DNA of 8,227 bases from DATKMG01 sp035541995 (GTDB lineage Bacteria > Acidobacteriota > Terriglobia > Versatilivoradales > Versatilivoraceae): assembly GCA_035541995.1 (NCBI GenBank), contig DATKMG010000510.1, positions 1 through 8,227 of the forward strand, read 5' to 3'. A program made the translations under genes and the position numbers. Position 1 is the stretch's first letter, and each line of letters starts with the position of its first letter. This document shows positions 1 to 6,674 of the stretch, one piece after another. The notes under the pieces were generated by a model. The model ran no database searches and had not been told where the DNA came from. It saw nothing but the letters and a program-made list of their open reading frames with translations.

Positions 1-3000
1 GGGCAAGCAGGATTTGACATGTTGATCCTCGATGAGGCGCACAAGCTGCGTAATCTCTACGGGGTTGATCCCGCTCCCCAGGTGGCACTGCGATTTCGCG
101 AAGCGCTGGCAAATCGGACATTCAAGTACGTGCTCATGCTAACAGCCACTCCAATCCAAAATAGATTGTGGGACATCTATTCCCTGGTGGATCTGTTGAC
201 AGTCGCCCGAGGGCATCAGAATCCATTTGGTAGCGAAGGTATGTTTGCCCGCACTTTCATTGCGGACAATCGGGCACAGGCTCGCCAGTTGAATCCACAG
301 ATGCGCGAGACATTCCGAGATGTGGTGTACGGATACATGTCTCGTGTTCGACGTGCTGATGCTAACCTGCATTTTCCAGAACGAGTTGTCCAGCTGCATC
401 GCGTGGAACCTACGCCCGAGGAAATTCAACTTATTAAATTAATTGCTGCTCCAATCCAAAAACTAAATCGACTTGCTCAAATTTCCATTCTTCAAGCTTT
501 AATAAGCAGTCCTCATGCCCTTAATGCTCAATTGAAGGGAATGGCGCTGAAGGGAACCATTCCACAGTCATTGGCTTCCGATGTCGATGACGTTGTTAAA
601 AGAATTGGGCTGACGGCAAAGTTGCGCGGCTTGGGCTCATTGATCGACAACTTAAGAAAAGAGCAGCCAGAGCAGTGGCGTTTGGTCGTATTTACGACGA
701 GGCGAGAAACTCAAACCACAATTGAGTCGTTTCTTGGAGAACGAGGGGTGTCTTGCGGCCTCATTAACGGGGATTCTGGTACTCGTAACCAAGCGACAAT
801 CACTAGGTTTAAAACAAAAGTCCCTGAGATTCACGTGATTGTTTCGACAGAAGCCGGTTCAGAGGGCGTAAACCTTCAATCGGCCAACGTGCTCGTAAAC
901 TATGATTTGCCTTGGAACCCAATGGTAGTTGAGCAGCGAATTGGGCGCATTCAGCGATTGGCCTCTGAGCACGCTACGGTCTGCATCTTCAACATTATTT
1001 TGCGTGGGACATTTGAGGAGTACATAGTTGGCCGATTGATGGAGAAACTTCAGATGGCCTCTCACGCAATAGGTGACCTCGAAGCTCTGCTTGAAGCGTC
1101 AGGCATGGACGATAATGACGAGGATGGTTCCGGAGGCTTTGAAGAGAGCATAAGGAAGCTTGTTGTCAGTTCATTGGCTGGCAAGGATGTTGAGGCTGCA
1201 GTACGGAAGGCTGAAGAAAGCATTGCAGACGGGAAAAGTGAGTTGAAATCGCAGGAGAAAAATATCGCCGCGATGCTGGATGGGATGGAAGGCAGCGCAG
1301 GTAAGGAAATCCCACTTCCTCGACTGCCGTCAGCTACTAAATCGATGCAATTCGAGCCGTTTGTAATTGCTGCTTTCAAAAGTTCGGGGGCTAACCTGCT
1401 TCGCCATTCGAATGGAATCTATGTCTTTGAACGTGATGGCAAACTGGACCGAATTTCTTTTGATGAATCCACGGCCATCTCTTCCCAAGCTGTGCTTTAT
1501 ATGCCGGGCACGGCCCCGTTCGGTCGACTTGCTAGCAGCATTGCGTCAGTGGGGCTACACCGTGTAACGGACCTAGACGTATCCCTGGAACCCAAAGCTG
1601 AAGCGATTGCGAGAGGTTGGGCAGCAAAGTTTGGCGCTGGCTTTCAGGGTTTAGCCATTAAGGAAGTTAAACGCTCATATTCGGGAACCGCACTGGTTAG
1701 GGTACGAGCTACGGTTGCGCATGATAGTTACGAGCGTCTGGTTGAGGTTCAATGTTCACCTAATGAGCACAGGGGGAACGTCGGATCGGCTGACGTTTCC
1801 CCGCTGTCAGAGCCAGTAGAAAATGCAGATGCTGTTGGCCTTGCTTCGACAAACCTCGCTGAGAGAGCGATGAAAGATGAAGGAATTTCCGAGTTTTGTC
1901 GTTTTTATACTGATCGCAGGACGCAGGAATTGTTGGCCGCTGGGGACGACCCACGCAAGAGAAAGAAAATTGAGGATGATTTCACGCCACGACTGGAGAT
2001 GGTTCTCGTTGGCCTTTCTGGGACTCTCTATCGGAATTTGAAGGTGCAAGTTTCTTATACGCTTAGTTCGGGGCCTGAGTACAAGAGTTTGTTAACGATT
2101 ACACCTTCTACTGGCAAAATTGTCGAGGAACCATCTTTTTTGGAATGTGCCCGGACGAGCCAGTTAGCCCCAGTTGATTGCATTGGTAGTTGCCAGATAA
2201 GTGGTTTGGAGGTCTTGCGGCATCTACTTGTGAAGTCAGAAGTAAGTGATAGATCTGCTCTACCAGAGCACACCACTCTATGCGCGGTAACAGGCAAACG
2301 AGTGCTGAAGGATGAAGTTCAAGTCTCTTCGGTAACTAGCAAGCTGGTTGTAAAGTCTTTGCTGAAAACTTCGGCTCTCTCTGGAAAACACGCGGAGCCT
2401 CAATATTTCGCCAAGTGTGAGATTACCCACGCTGACGTTCTCGAAACAGAACTTTTAAAGAGCCAACTTTCCGGAAAGAAGTTTAGAGCAGATGAACAGC
2501 TACGATCAGCGGTCTCGGGGAGAACGGGGCATCGACAGGAGTTTGTCTACTGTACCGAGACTAACCAGCCGCTCGCCAAAGATGAAGCAGAGAAATGTGG
2601 AGTCACGGGGAAACTGGTTATGCCAGGGCTGCTTGTCAGATGCGAGGTCTCGGAAAAAATGGTTCTTCCATCGGAGCTTGAAACATCTGCAGTAACAGGA
2701 AAGAAGGCACTTAAGAGATTCTTTGTTACTAGCAGCATCTCGGGTGCAAGACTTCTGGAACAAGAGACGGTCCGCTCTTCGACTGGACAATTTTGCATTC
2801 CGAAAGAAGCAAAGTTGTGCGGCTGGAGTGGGAAAAAGTGTCATCCCAATGATTTAAGGGTCTGTCAACTAACCGGCCTAATGGTTCACTTTGAATACAT
2901 GACGATAGACGGGCGAAACTGGCTTGAACCGCTATCAGGAATCTTGAATGGAGTGCGAAGGAAAGCACACAAACAAGAGCTTTGGCCAATCATAGTCGCC

Positions 3001-3219
3001 AATATCTCAGAAGTCCTAAAGGGGCATCCCGTCATAGAATTGGCTGAGTTGTCTCCAAACGGTGAGCAATTGGCAATCTGCGCTAAAACTGCAAGCTGGC
3101 TTGGACTCAAGACTAGGCACGCGGGGCTCGTATATTCAATTCAAGATTCAGCGCCAGTGGGCCGTATTGTCATTGGAAAACGTGAACAAACAGGCTGGGT
3201 TCTGGAACAAACGACCTGA
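1..3219 (+). CDS. SNF2/RapA-family helicase-like ATPase with C-terminal 15-residue repeats (5' partial)
   Basis: This is a superfamily 2 DNA-dependent ATPase of the SNF2/RapA type. The frame is open to the window edge, so the N-terminus with motif I (Walker A) lies upstream and the ATG at 19 is internal. Residues below count from that ATG. Visible motifs are motif II DEAH (5-8), motif III LTATP (41-45), the start of the second RecA domain with VVFTT (223-227), motif V STEAGSEGVNLQ (276-287) and motif VI QRIGRIQR (306-313). An acidic linker (about 362-371) and a charged, probably helical segment (390-420) follow. A middle region of unknown fold precedes a long tandem repeat array (about 695-963), then a unique tail of about 100 residues. 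Such enzymes translocate on duplex DNA or remodel nucleoprotein. Large ones often sit in defence islands, but no partner nuclease or methylase is visible here, so the role is open. The family call is firm; the function of the C-terminal half is unknown. Confidence 0.93.
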   Translation, partial: GQAGFDMLILDEAHKLRNLYGVDPAPQVALRFREALANRTFKYVLMLTATPIQNRLWDIYSLVDLLTVARGHQNPFGSEGMFARTFIADNRAQARQLNPQMRETFRDVVYGYMSRVRRADANLHFPERVVQLHRVEPTPEEIQLIKLIAAPIQKLNRLAQISILQALISSPHALNAQLKGMALKGTIPQSLASDVDDVVKRIGLTAKLRGLGSLIDNLRKEQPEQWRLVVFTTRRETQTTIESFLGERGVSCGLINGDSGTRNQATITRFKTKVPEIHVIVSTEAGSEGVNLQSANVLVNYDLPWNPMVVEQRIGRIQRLASEHATVCIFNIILRGTFEEYIVGRLMEKLQMASHAIGDLEALLEASGMDDNDEDGSGGFEESIRKLVVSSLAGKDVEAAVRKAEESIADGKSELKSQEKNIAAMLDGMEGSAGKEIPLPRLPSATKSMQFEPFVIAAFKSSGANLLRHSNGIYVFERDGKLDRISFDESTAISSQAVLYMPGTAPFGRLASSIASVGLHRVTDLDVSLEPKAEAIARGWAAKFGAGFQGLAIKEVKRSYSGTALVRVRATVAHDSYERLVEVQCSPNEHRGNVGSADVSPLSEPVENADAVGLASTNLAERAMKDEGISEFCRFYTDRRTQELLAAGDDPRKRKKIEDDFTPRLEMVLVGLSGTLYRNLKVQVSYTLSSGPEYKSLLTITPSTGKIVEEPSFLECARTSQLAPVDCIGSCQISGLEVLRHLLVKSEVSDRSALPEHTTLCAVTGKRVLKDEVQVSSVTSKLVVKSLLKTSALSGKHAEPQYFAKCEITHADVLETELLKSQLSGKKFRADEQLRSAVSGRTGHRQEFVYCTETNQPLAKDEAEKCGVTGKLVMPGLLVRCEVSEKMVLPSELETSAVTGKKALKRFFVTSSISGARLLEQETVRSSTGQFCIPKEAKLCGWSGKKCHPNDLRVCQLTGLMVHFEYMTIDGRNWLEPLSGILNGVRRKAHKQELWPIIVANISEVLKGHPVIELAELSPNGEQLAICAKTASWLGLKTRHAGLVYSIQDSAPVGRIVIGKREQTGWVLEQTT
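2101..2907 (+). repeat. About 18 tandem 15-residue repeats within the SNF2-like protein
   Basis: Aligning the protein by hand gives units starting at residues 695, 710, 725, 740 and then every 15 residues to 905. A 14-residue unit starts at 920, followed by units at 934 and 949. The pattern is C or S at position 1, a hydrophobic residue at 3, S/T at 4, often G-K at 5-6, and L/F/V near 13. Examples are CAVTGKRVLKDEVQV (755) and SAVTGKKALKRFFVT (890). Position 1 is Cys in the units at 710, 725, 755, 800, 845, 860, 875, 934 and 949, and Ser in most others. The repeats have diverged at DNA level, so they are old protein repeats and not recent tandem duplications. The Cys may once have bound metal, or the units may stack as a beta-solenoid-like structure. 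Both ideas are inference. Confidence 0.85.
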
Positions 3220-3369
3220 GTATCTCTAGTTTGGAGTCCGAAACCCAAAGTCGCTCATCTCTTGGTATTGATAGGAGGAAAACCCCGGTCGATTCACATT
3301 CTAAGCTTAGCTAGGTTCTCGGGATCATGCTCCATTCCGCAAGGACACAGTCGGGATTACAATTGATGG

Positions 3370-4014
3370 TCACCTAAGAGCAAATGCTGTTGCAAAGTCT
3401 AGGTACGAAACCTCTGCGGCGCAGTCGGGGCAGGCATCACGGAATGCGGGGCCGATATAACCGCATGAGCACTCGATGTAAAATTCTCTGCGAAGGATTT
3501 TCCCTCGCCTCTTTCTCGCGGAGCGGTCACGCTGCACTATATCTCTTGACCTTCGAACGGAGACACGCCCTTCGGCTGCCAGCGAGTCTGCGATGAACTG
3601 CTCCTGGGCGTTCCGATCCTGCTTGGGAAACTTTTTGTCTTTAAGGGTCGCCAGAAATAATTCTGGCTTGTAGAGAAGCCTTTCTCGGGCACGATTGTGT
3701 GTTTCCTTCAGCACTTCGCTCAGGTCTTGCTCGGAACTAGCCTGCAACAGTCGTGCCCAGTCAATTCGCTTGCGGTCCCCTTCGAGTATCAGTTTGAAAT
3801 CATAGGCTCGATTGCAAATCTCAGAAACACGCACCTGTGACTTACGGCCACGTTTTTTTTCAACCTGTGTCAAGGGGAATTTTGATGGTCTTTTGCCACT
3901 CTTGATTTCTGCGGAAAATTTACGGACGGGGGAGGGAGATTTGTGCGGAAGAACCCGCCTTTTTGCCCTGGATTTCGCGGAAGCCCGCGATCTCTTGGAT
4001 TTCTGCCCCACCAA
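3370..4014 (-). CDS. Small basic protein with C-terminal Cys4 zinc-ribbon-like motif
   Basis: I do not recognise this gene. The protein is about 214 residues. Its first 60 residues are extremely rich in Lys, Arg and Ser and look disordered and nucleic-acid binding. A predicted helical middle (about 65-165) holds many Arg/Glu pairs. A C-terminal knuckle has C182-x-C184 and C195-x2-C198, typical of a zinc ribbon. The first in-frame start after an upstream TAA is TTG (4012-4014), followed directly by GTG. An AAGGA-like site lies about 15 bases upstream, farther than usual, so the exact start is uncertain. It converges on the SNF2-like gene, with 150 bases between the stops, and diverges from the small gene at 4102. 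A nucleic-acid-binding role is inferred from composition and the Cys motif only. Confidence 0.72.
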   Translation of the reverse strand: MVGQKSKRSRASAKSRAKRRVLPHKSPSPVRKFSAEIKSGKRPSKFPLTQVEKKRGRKSQVRVSEICNRAYDFKLILEGDRKRIDWARLLQASSEQDLSEVLKETHNRARERLLYKPELFLATLKDKKFPKQDRNAQEQFIADSLAAEGRVSVRRSRDIVQRDRSARKRRGKILRREFYIECSCGYIGPAFRDACPDCAAEVSYLDFATAFALR

Positions 4015-4101
4015 GGTTTATGAAAACCGTCCTTATAATTCGAGTAGCTCACAGGACTGTACTTCCGGGACAGCAGAAGGGTCAAGAGAGCTGAGGTTGA
4101 T

Positions 4102-4251
4102 ATGAAGATCTTGGAACTCAAACCCGAGGATTTCCCGCTTGCGATCCGCCTGCGCGTGGCTGGTGGTTACAAACGATACATCCTGATCAAGACTAAACAG
4201 GACAAGCTCTTGTTGAATAAATCTTTGGAGAATTCGCCGGACAAACAGTAG
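4102..4251 (+). CDS. Small hypothetical protein, 49 residues
   Basis: This short frame begins at ATG 4102 with a GAGG ribosome-binding site (4093-4096) five bases upstream, and stops with TAG at 4249-4251. The product starts MKILELKPEDF and continues with a basic stretch containing GGYKRYILIKTKQD. It has no Cys and no membrane segment, and could form a small mixed alpha/beta fold. It is transcribed divergently from the basic zinc-ribbon protein across about 87 bases. A rho-independent-like hairpin follows 57 bases after its stop, which supports it as its own transcription unit. I recognise no family. The good ribosome-binding site, normal codon make-up and terminator argue for a real gene; its short length argues for caution. 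Confidence 0.5.
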   Translation: MKILELKPEDFPLAIRLRVAGGYKRYILIKTKQDKLLLNKSLENSPDKQ

Positions 4252-4307
4252 CAAGTATTCTGATTTAGCCAGCTAGTCCTCTAGCCAGCAGTGCAGGCCC
4301 TGAGGGT

Positions 4308-4340
4308 AAAGCCAGCCAATAAATTTCTTTGGTTGGCTTT
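4308..4340 (+). terminator. Rho-independent-type terminator after the 49-residue ORF
   Basis: AAAGCCAGCCAA (4308-4319) pairs with TTGGTTGGCTTT (4329-4340), giving a 12-bp stem with one G-T wobble and a loop of about 9 bases. A T-rich tail (TTTTGTGTTT) follows. It is positioned to end the transcript of the ORF at 4102. The A-run on the 5' arm means the same hairpin could work weakly in the other direction, but no gene on the minus strand ends here. Confidence 0.6.
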
Positions 4341-4347
4341 TGTGTTT

Positions 4348-4524
4348 ATGAATGGACCTGTGAACAGGCCGGCAATTAAGACCCACGAGGAACCCACCCG
4401 GATCTCGCGGTCTCATCCGATGGCCACGGTCCCCCGCGATAGCCTTACGGTCGAAGAGAATGCGGCGGTCCGAGCACTCTTCGAGCTGCTAGCAGCGTGG
4501 GATCGCCAAGCAGGGAGGAATTGA
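4348..4524 (+). CDS. Small hypothetical protein upstream of the SpoVG-like gene
   Basis: The frame ends with TGA at 4522-4524, two bases before the GTG start of the SpoVG-like gene, whose ribosome-binding site lies inside this frame's last codons. That spacing suggests translational coupling. The start is unclear. ATG 4348 gives 58 residues and ATG 4420 gives 34, and neither has a strong Shine-Dalgarno site. An even earlier GTG (4291) would run through the terminator hairpin and is less likely. The last 30 residues (TVEENAAVRALFELLAAWDRQ) look like an acidic amphipathic helix. The upstream part, rich in Pro and Arg, may not be translated. I recognise no family. Confidence 0.4.
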   Translation: MNGPVNRPAIKTHEEPTRISRSHPMATVPRDSLTVEENAAVRALFELLAAWDRQAGRN

Positions 4525-4526
4525 GT

Positions 4527-4805
4527 GTGGATATAAAAGTCGATCTTGCCCCAGTTAACGCGAAGGCTCCGCTGAAAGCACTGGCAGACGTATTCTTGCG
4601 TTGGTCGGACGGGGAGCTCACCATTCGGCGCTGGGCTGTCTTCCAGAAACCTGGCGAACCCCCTTGGGCCAATCCACCTCGCTTACACATTGAAAAGAAC
4701 GGGAAGAAACAGTTTGTTCCACTGATCGATCTTTCTCGCGATCTGAAGAAGTTCGTCACGAGTGCTGTACTTGACGAATATCGGAGAAAAGCCGGTGCGC
4801 GCTGA
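4527..4805 (+). CDS. SpoVG-family nucleic-acid-binding protein
   Basis: The product is 92 residues from GTG 4527, with AGGGAGGAA (4512-4520) at proper spacing; the in-frame GTG at 4497 lacks such a site. The layout matches SpoVG: an N-terminal beta strand and loop (DIKVDLAPVN), KALADVFLRW as the strand that aligns with the family's A-x-A/S-hydrophobic segment, a central WAVFQKPGEPPW loop region where SpoVG carries its v-x-g-x-f-v-x-mPs segment, and the C-terminal helix ending SAVLDEYRRK, which matches the family's V-L-x-E-Y-x-R hallmark. Known SpoVG proteins bind RNA or DNA in a sequence-specific way and act as post-transcriptional regulators. Here it sits directly upstream of a structured leader and a Rep operon, so it may act on that leader or on element copy control. 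That role is inference. The family call is by motif resemblance only. Confidence 0.7.
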   Translation: MDIKVDLAPVNAKAPLKALADVFLRWSDGELTIRRWAVFQKPGEPPWANPPRLHIEKNGKKQFVPLIDLSRDLKKFVTSAVLDEYRRKAGAR

Positions 4806-4813
4806 AACGAGTT

Positions 4814-4914
4814 CCCCTGGTGTCTTGGGCCACAAGTGCGGGCAATGTCGGAGGGGCCTGACAACCCGCGACGGTGTACGGCAGGAGTCACCAGGGGTCC
4901 CAACTGCCGGGACC
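4814..4914 (+). promoter_or_regulatory. Structured leader upstream of the rep operon (candidate regulatory RNA or replication origin)
   Basis: This stretch folds into several nested helices by eye. The outer stem is CCCCTGGTG (4814-4822) with CACCAGGGG (4889-4897), 9 bp. Inside are hairpin CTTG/CAAG (4824-4827, 4833-4836) and a long hairpin GCGGG/CCCGC (4838-4842, 4865-4869) continuing as TGTCGG/CTGACA (4846-4851, 4858-4863) with loop AGGGGC. After the outer stem comes GGTCCC/GGGACC (4896-4901, 4909-4914), whose loop holds CTGCC, complementary to GGCAG (4880-4884), giving a possible pseudoknot. No ORF with a plausible start covers it. It could be an attenuating leader RNA that limits rep expression, or the double-strand origin nicked by Rep. 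It matches no riboswitch or ribozyme class that I can name. Confidence 0.45.
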
Positions 4915-4953
4915 GGAGGTAAAGGCCCCACTGAGAAGCTGAGTAACTGGGAG

Positions 4954-4980
4954 GGGCCGCCGAAGGCGGCCCACTTAATT
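4954..4980 (+). terminator. GC-rich hairpin with possible antiterminator partner, upstream of the rep operon
   Basis: GGGCCGCC (4954-4961) pairs with GGCGGCCC (4965-4972) around a GAA loop and is followed by an AT-rich tail (acttaattta). The T-run is imperfect, so termination may be partial. Its left arm also belongs to GGGGCC (4953-4958), which can pair with GGCCCC (4924-4929), an arrangement that would break the hairpin. GGCCCC can in turn pair with the AGGGGCC loop at 4852-4858. This set of mutually exclusive pairings is what a transcription attenuator looks like. Confidence 0.5.
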
Positions 4981-5017
4981 TATTCAGAAGGAATAACTGA
5001 GTGAACTGAGGGCTGAG

Positions 5018-5257
5018 ATGGCTGAAAAACTGAACGAGGCGTCCTTAAGCTACAAGATTTGGAAGAACCCTTCCCGGCAAGGCGAGCCTGTTGCCTACCT
5101 AGGGGAGTATCCCCCGCCCAGCGGGAACCTCTTTTTTGCCCCCGAAGATTTTCGAGAGCTTGGGTTCGGACCCGGAGACTATACCGTTCTGGTCCCGGTG
5201 AACTCCCCTCTTCTCTCTTTTGCCTCGAAATGGCAGCGAGTGACGGTCCCCGAATGA
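5018..5257 (+). CDS. Small hypothetical protein, first gene of the rep operon
   Basis: The product is 79 residues from ATG 5018, with GAGGG (5008-5012) five bases upstream. Its stop TGA overlaps the rep ATG (ATGA at 5254-5257), so the two are probably translated in series. The sequence has a Pro/Gly-rich centre (GEYPPPSGN) and a segment LGFGPGDYTVLVP that reads like a beta hairpin. It ends in WQRVTVPE, which suggests a small beta-rich domain. There is no Cys, signal peptide or membrane segment. Small proteins encoded just before rep genes on rolling-circle replicons often act in copy control, but I cannot show this here. I recognise no family. Confidence 0.62.
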   Translation: MAEKLNEASLSYKIWKNPSRQGEPVAYLGEYPPPSGNLFFAPEDFRELGFGPGDYTVLVPVNSPLLSFASKWQRVTVPE

Positions 5258-6222
5258 TCGATTTGGCCAAAGCTGAGTCGCAAGCCGTCGCTTGGGAAAT
5301 TTCCCTCCGCGACTGGATGGAACTGCAAGTTCAGGTCTTTGGTAATGTCGATGTTTTCGGAAATCCCGATCTCGATGATGAATCGGTTGAGGAATGGCGC
5401 GGAGTCGTTGCCCAGGTTCTCATCGACAACCGGTTGTGTTCCAAGGCCAACCGGTTCATGGAGTGTTCCCGATATGCCTATCTCTACCAGTGTGACGGGC
5501 CGGAAAAGCACGATCTCTTCTCACCAATCTATTGTGACCTGAGATTCTGCCCTCGCTGTGCGCCTCGCCAATTTGCGCGTCTCATCGAAAAGTACGAACC
5601 CATCCTCAAAGCCGTCGCAAAGGAGCCAAAACCAGGCTTCCGCTTCCGCGAGCTTACTCTAACCACTCGCAATACTGGGACTCTGACTGCGGAGCAGATT
5701 AAGAAATTCAACGGTGATGTCAAGAAGACCCTGAAAATCCTGATGAAGGGTATTAACGATTGGGGCGCGATTTGGTGCGATGAGGTCGGATTTAATAATA
5801 CAAATTTGCACGCCCATGTCCTGCTTCACGGTCCTTATATAGCCCAAACGAAACTTGCTGAGGTTTGGGAGGAGGTTTCTGGCCACGAGGTCGTCTATAT
5901 CAAGGAAGCTACCCGCAGCGGGGCAAAGGCCCTGATTCATCTTCTTAAGTACGTCTCCAAGCCTCCGGCCAACGATCCCGAGAAAATTGGCTTATTGGAA
6001 GTGGCCTTCCACAAAACCCGCCGTGTACATACGGTCGGGCGATTTTTCAATTTCGTTGGGCAAGATACCGATAACACTCACAGCGAATGGGAAAAGTGTC
6101 CGCACTGTGGGGCCGGTTTGAATAAATTGCCGGGGATCACGCGAATCGAGAAAGCCATTGCGGATGGCAGAACTTTTGTAGGAACAAAACAAACGGCCAG
6201 GAGAAAAGAATGGGTGAACTAA
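5254..6222 (+). CDS. rep: Rolling-circle replication initiator (HUH-family Rep)
   Basis: The product is 322 residues from ATG 5254, which overlaps the preceding stop. An upstream in-frame GTG at 5059 would overlap the 79-residue gene and is rejected. The order of motifs fits an HUH relaxase/Rep of rolling-circle replicons. A Cys cluster comes first (C71, C80, C94-x4-C99-x2-C102, zinc-finger-like). It is followed by strand FRELTLTTRN (130-139, equivalent to Rep motif 1), the metal-binding HUH motif LHAHVLLHG (H186 and H188), and the nucleophile motif LKYVSKP with Y233. A second CPHC pair (C282, C285) lies near the C-terminus. Such proteins nick one strand at the replicon's double-strand origin, stay bound through the Tyr and prime leading-strand synthesis. 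Only one candidate Tyr is seen, typical of plasmid Reps. The origin is probably in or near the structured leader. Confidence 0.85.
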   Translation: MIDLAKAESQAVAWEISLRDWMELQVQVFGNVDVFGNPDLDDESVEEWRGVVAQVLIDNRLCSKANRFMECSRYAYLYQCDGPEKHDLFSPIYCDLRFCPRCAPRQFARLIEKYEPILKAVAKEPKPGFRFRELTLTTRNTGTLTAEQIKKFNGDVKKTLKILMKGINDWGAIWCDEVGFNNTNLHAHVLLHGPYIAQTKLAEVWEEVSGHEVVYIKEATRSGAKALIHLLKYVSKPPANDPEKIGLLEVAFHKTRRVHTVGRFFNFVGQDTDNTHSEWEKCPHCGAGLNKLPGITRIEKAIADGRTFVGTKQTARRKEWVN

Positions 6223-6674
6223 AGCCGGACCAATCCCAGGGCAACGTTAACGTAACGTTGGACCCCTTGGAGGCGGCCCTCCAGGAACTAAATCAAAAAG
6301 AATTTCCGTGCCCGCTATGTGGAGCGGGCCTTCCGATCCGCGCTTCAAAACGGAGAAAACCATACTTCACCTGCAATCTCTGCGGCGTGCAAACCTTTAT
6401 AAGAGGAAAAGCGGGAATTGCGCGTTTGCGGCAAATGGCGAATGCGGGAATTCTTGTTTCCGGGAAGCGAGAAAGCGCTTCCTATGGAATCCAGCTTTAT
6501 AACCGCTTGGAACAGTTGAAGTTACAAAAAGATGATTTGAAATGGAAACGCGGAATTATTTTTACGGATGAGAATGTGGAAAACGCTATTCGGATAGTTG
6601 ACGCGGAGATAGAAAAGGTAGAAGGTGAACTCGCGAAAATAGCGGGAAAAACGGAAAGAGAAAACGACAAATGA
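6210..6674 (+). CDS. Zinc-finger and coiled-coil protein between rep and the recombinase
   Basis: The product is 154 residues from ATG 6210, with AGGAGA (6199-6204) just upstream. It overlaps the end of rep by 13 bases, and its stop overlaps the recombinase ATG (6671-6674), so all three are coupled. Residues 34-58 form a clear Cys4 finger: C34-P-L-C37, a basic spacer KRRKPYFT, then C55-N-L-C58. A basic segment follows, and about 93-148 is charged and heptad-like, probably a coiled coil for dimerisation. The N-terminal 20 residues are polar. DNA binding is likely. Its place suggests an accessory factor for Rep or a directionality factor for the recombinase; serine integrases do need such partners for excision. 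I recognise no named family. Confidence 0.75.
   Translation: MGELKPDQSQGNVNVTLDPLEAALQELNQKEFPCPLCGAGLPIRASKRRKPYFTCNLCGVQTFIRGKAGIARLRQMANAGILVSGKRESASYGIQLYNRLEQLKLQKDDLKWKRGIIFTDENVENAIRIVDAEIEKVEGELAKIAGKTERENDK

Noticed and set aside
2506..2844. 112-residue minus-strand frame in the repeat region of the SNF2-like gene
   Set aside because: The plus-strand frame has clear periodic protein repeats; the reverse frame is a by-product of that codon pattern.
2101..2907. CRISPR or recent DNA tandem repeat at the 45-base period
   Set aside because: The period is visible at protein level only; the DNA units are diverged, with no conserved repeat and unique spacer pattern.
3301..3310. CTAAGCTTAG palindrome between the convergent genes
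   Set aside because: A lone 10-base palindrome in a 150-base gap is expected by chance and lacks a T-run or a partner site.
3812..4105. 97-residue plus-strand frame opposite the basic Cys4 protein
   Set aside because: The minus-strand frame is longer, ends in a Cys4 motif and has a biased, coherent composition; the plus frame has no motif or ribosome-binding site.
4291..4347. GTG start for the small ORF before the SpoVG-like gene
   Set aside because: This segment is largely the terminator hairpin and has no ribosome-binding site.
4445..4903. 152-residue minus-strand frame opposite the SpoVG-like gene
   Set aside because: It runs antisense across a recognisable SpoVG-family gene and the structured leader, and its composition looks like a reverse-frame shadow.
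4814..4914. Cobalamin, glmS, HDV-like or group I intron RNA
   Set aside because: None of the conserved core sequences that I know for these classes is present, although the nested pairing is superficially similar to self-cleaving RNAs.
5059..5253. Extended start of Rep at GTG 5059
   Set aside because: It would overlap nearly all of the 79-residue gene in another frame. The extension is Arg/Pro-rich and looks like a shadow, and ATG 5254 forms a normal ATGA overlap.
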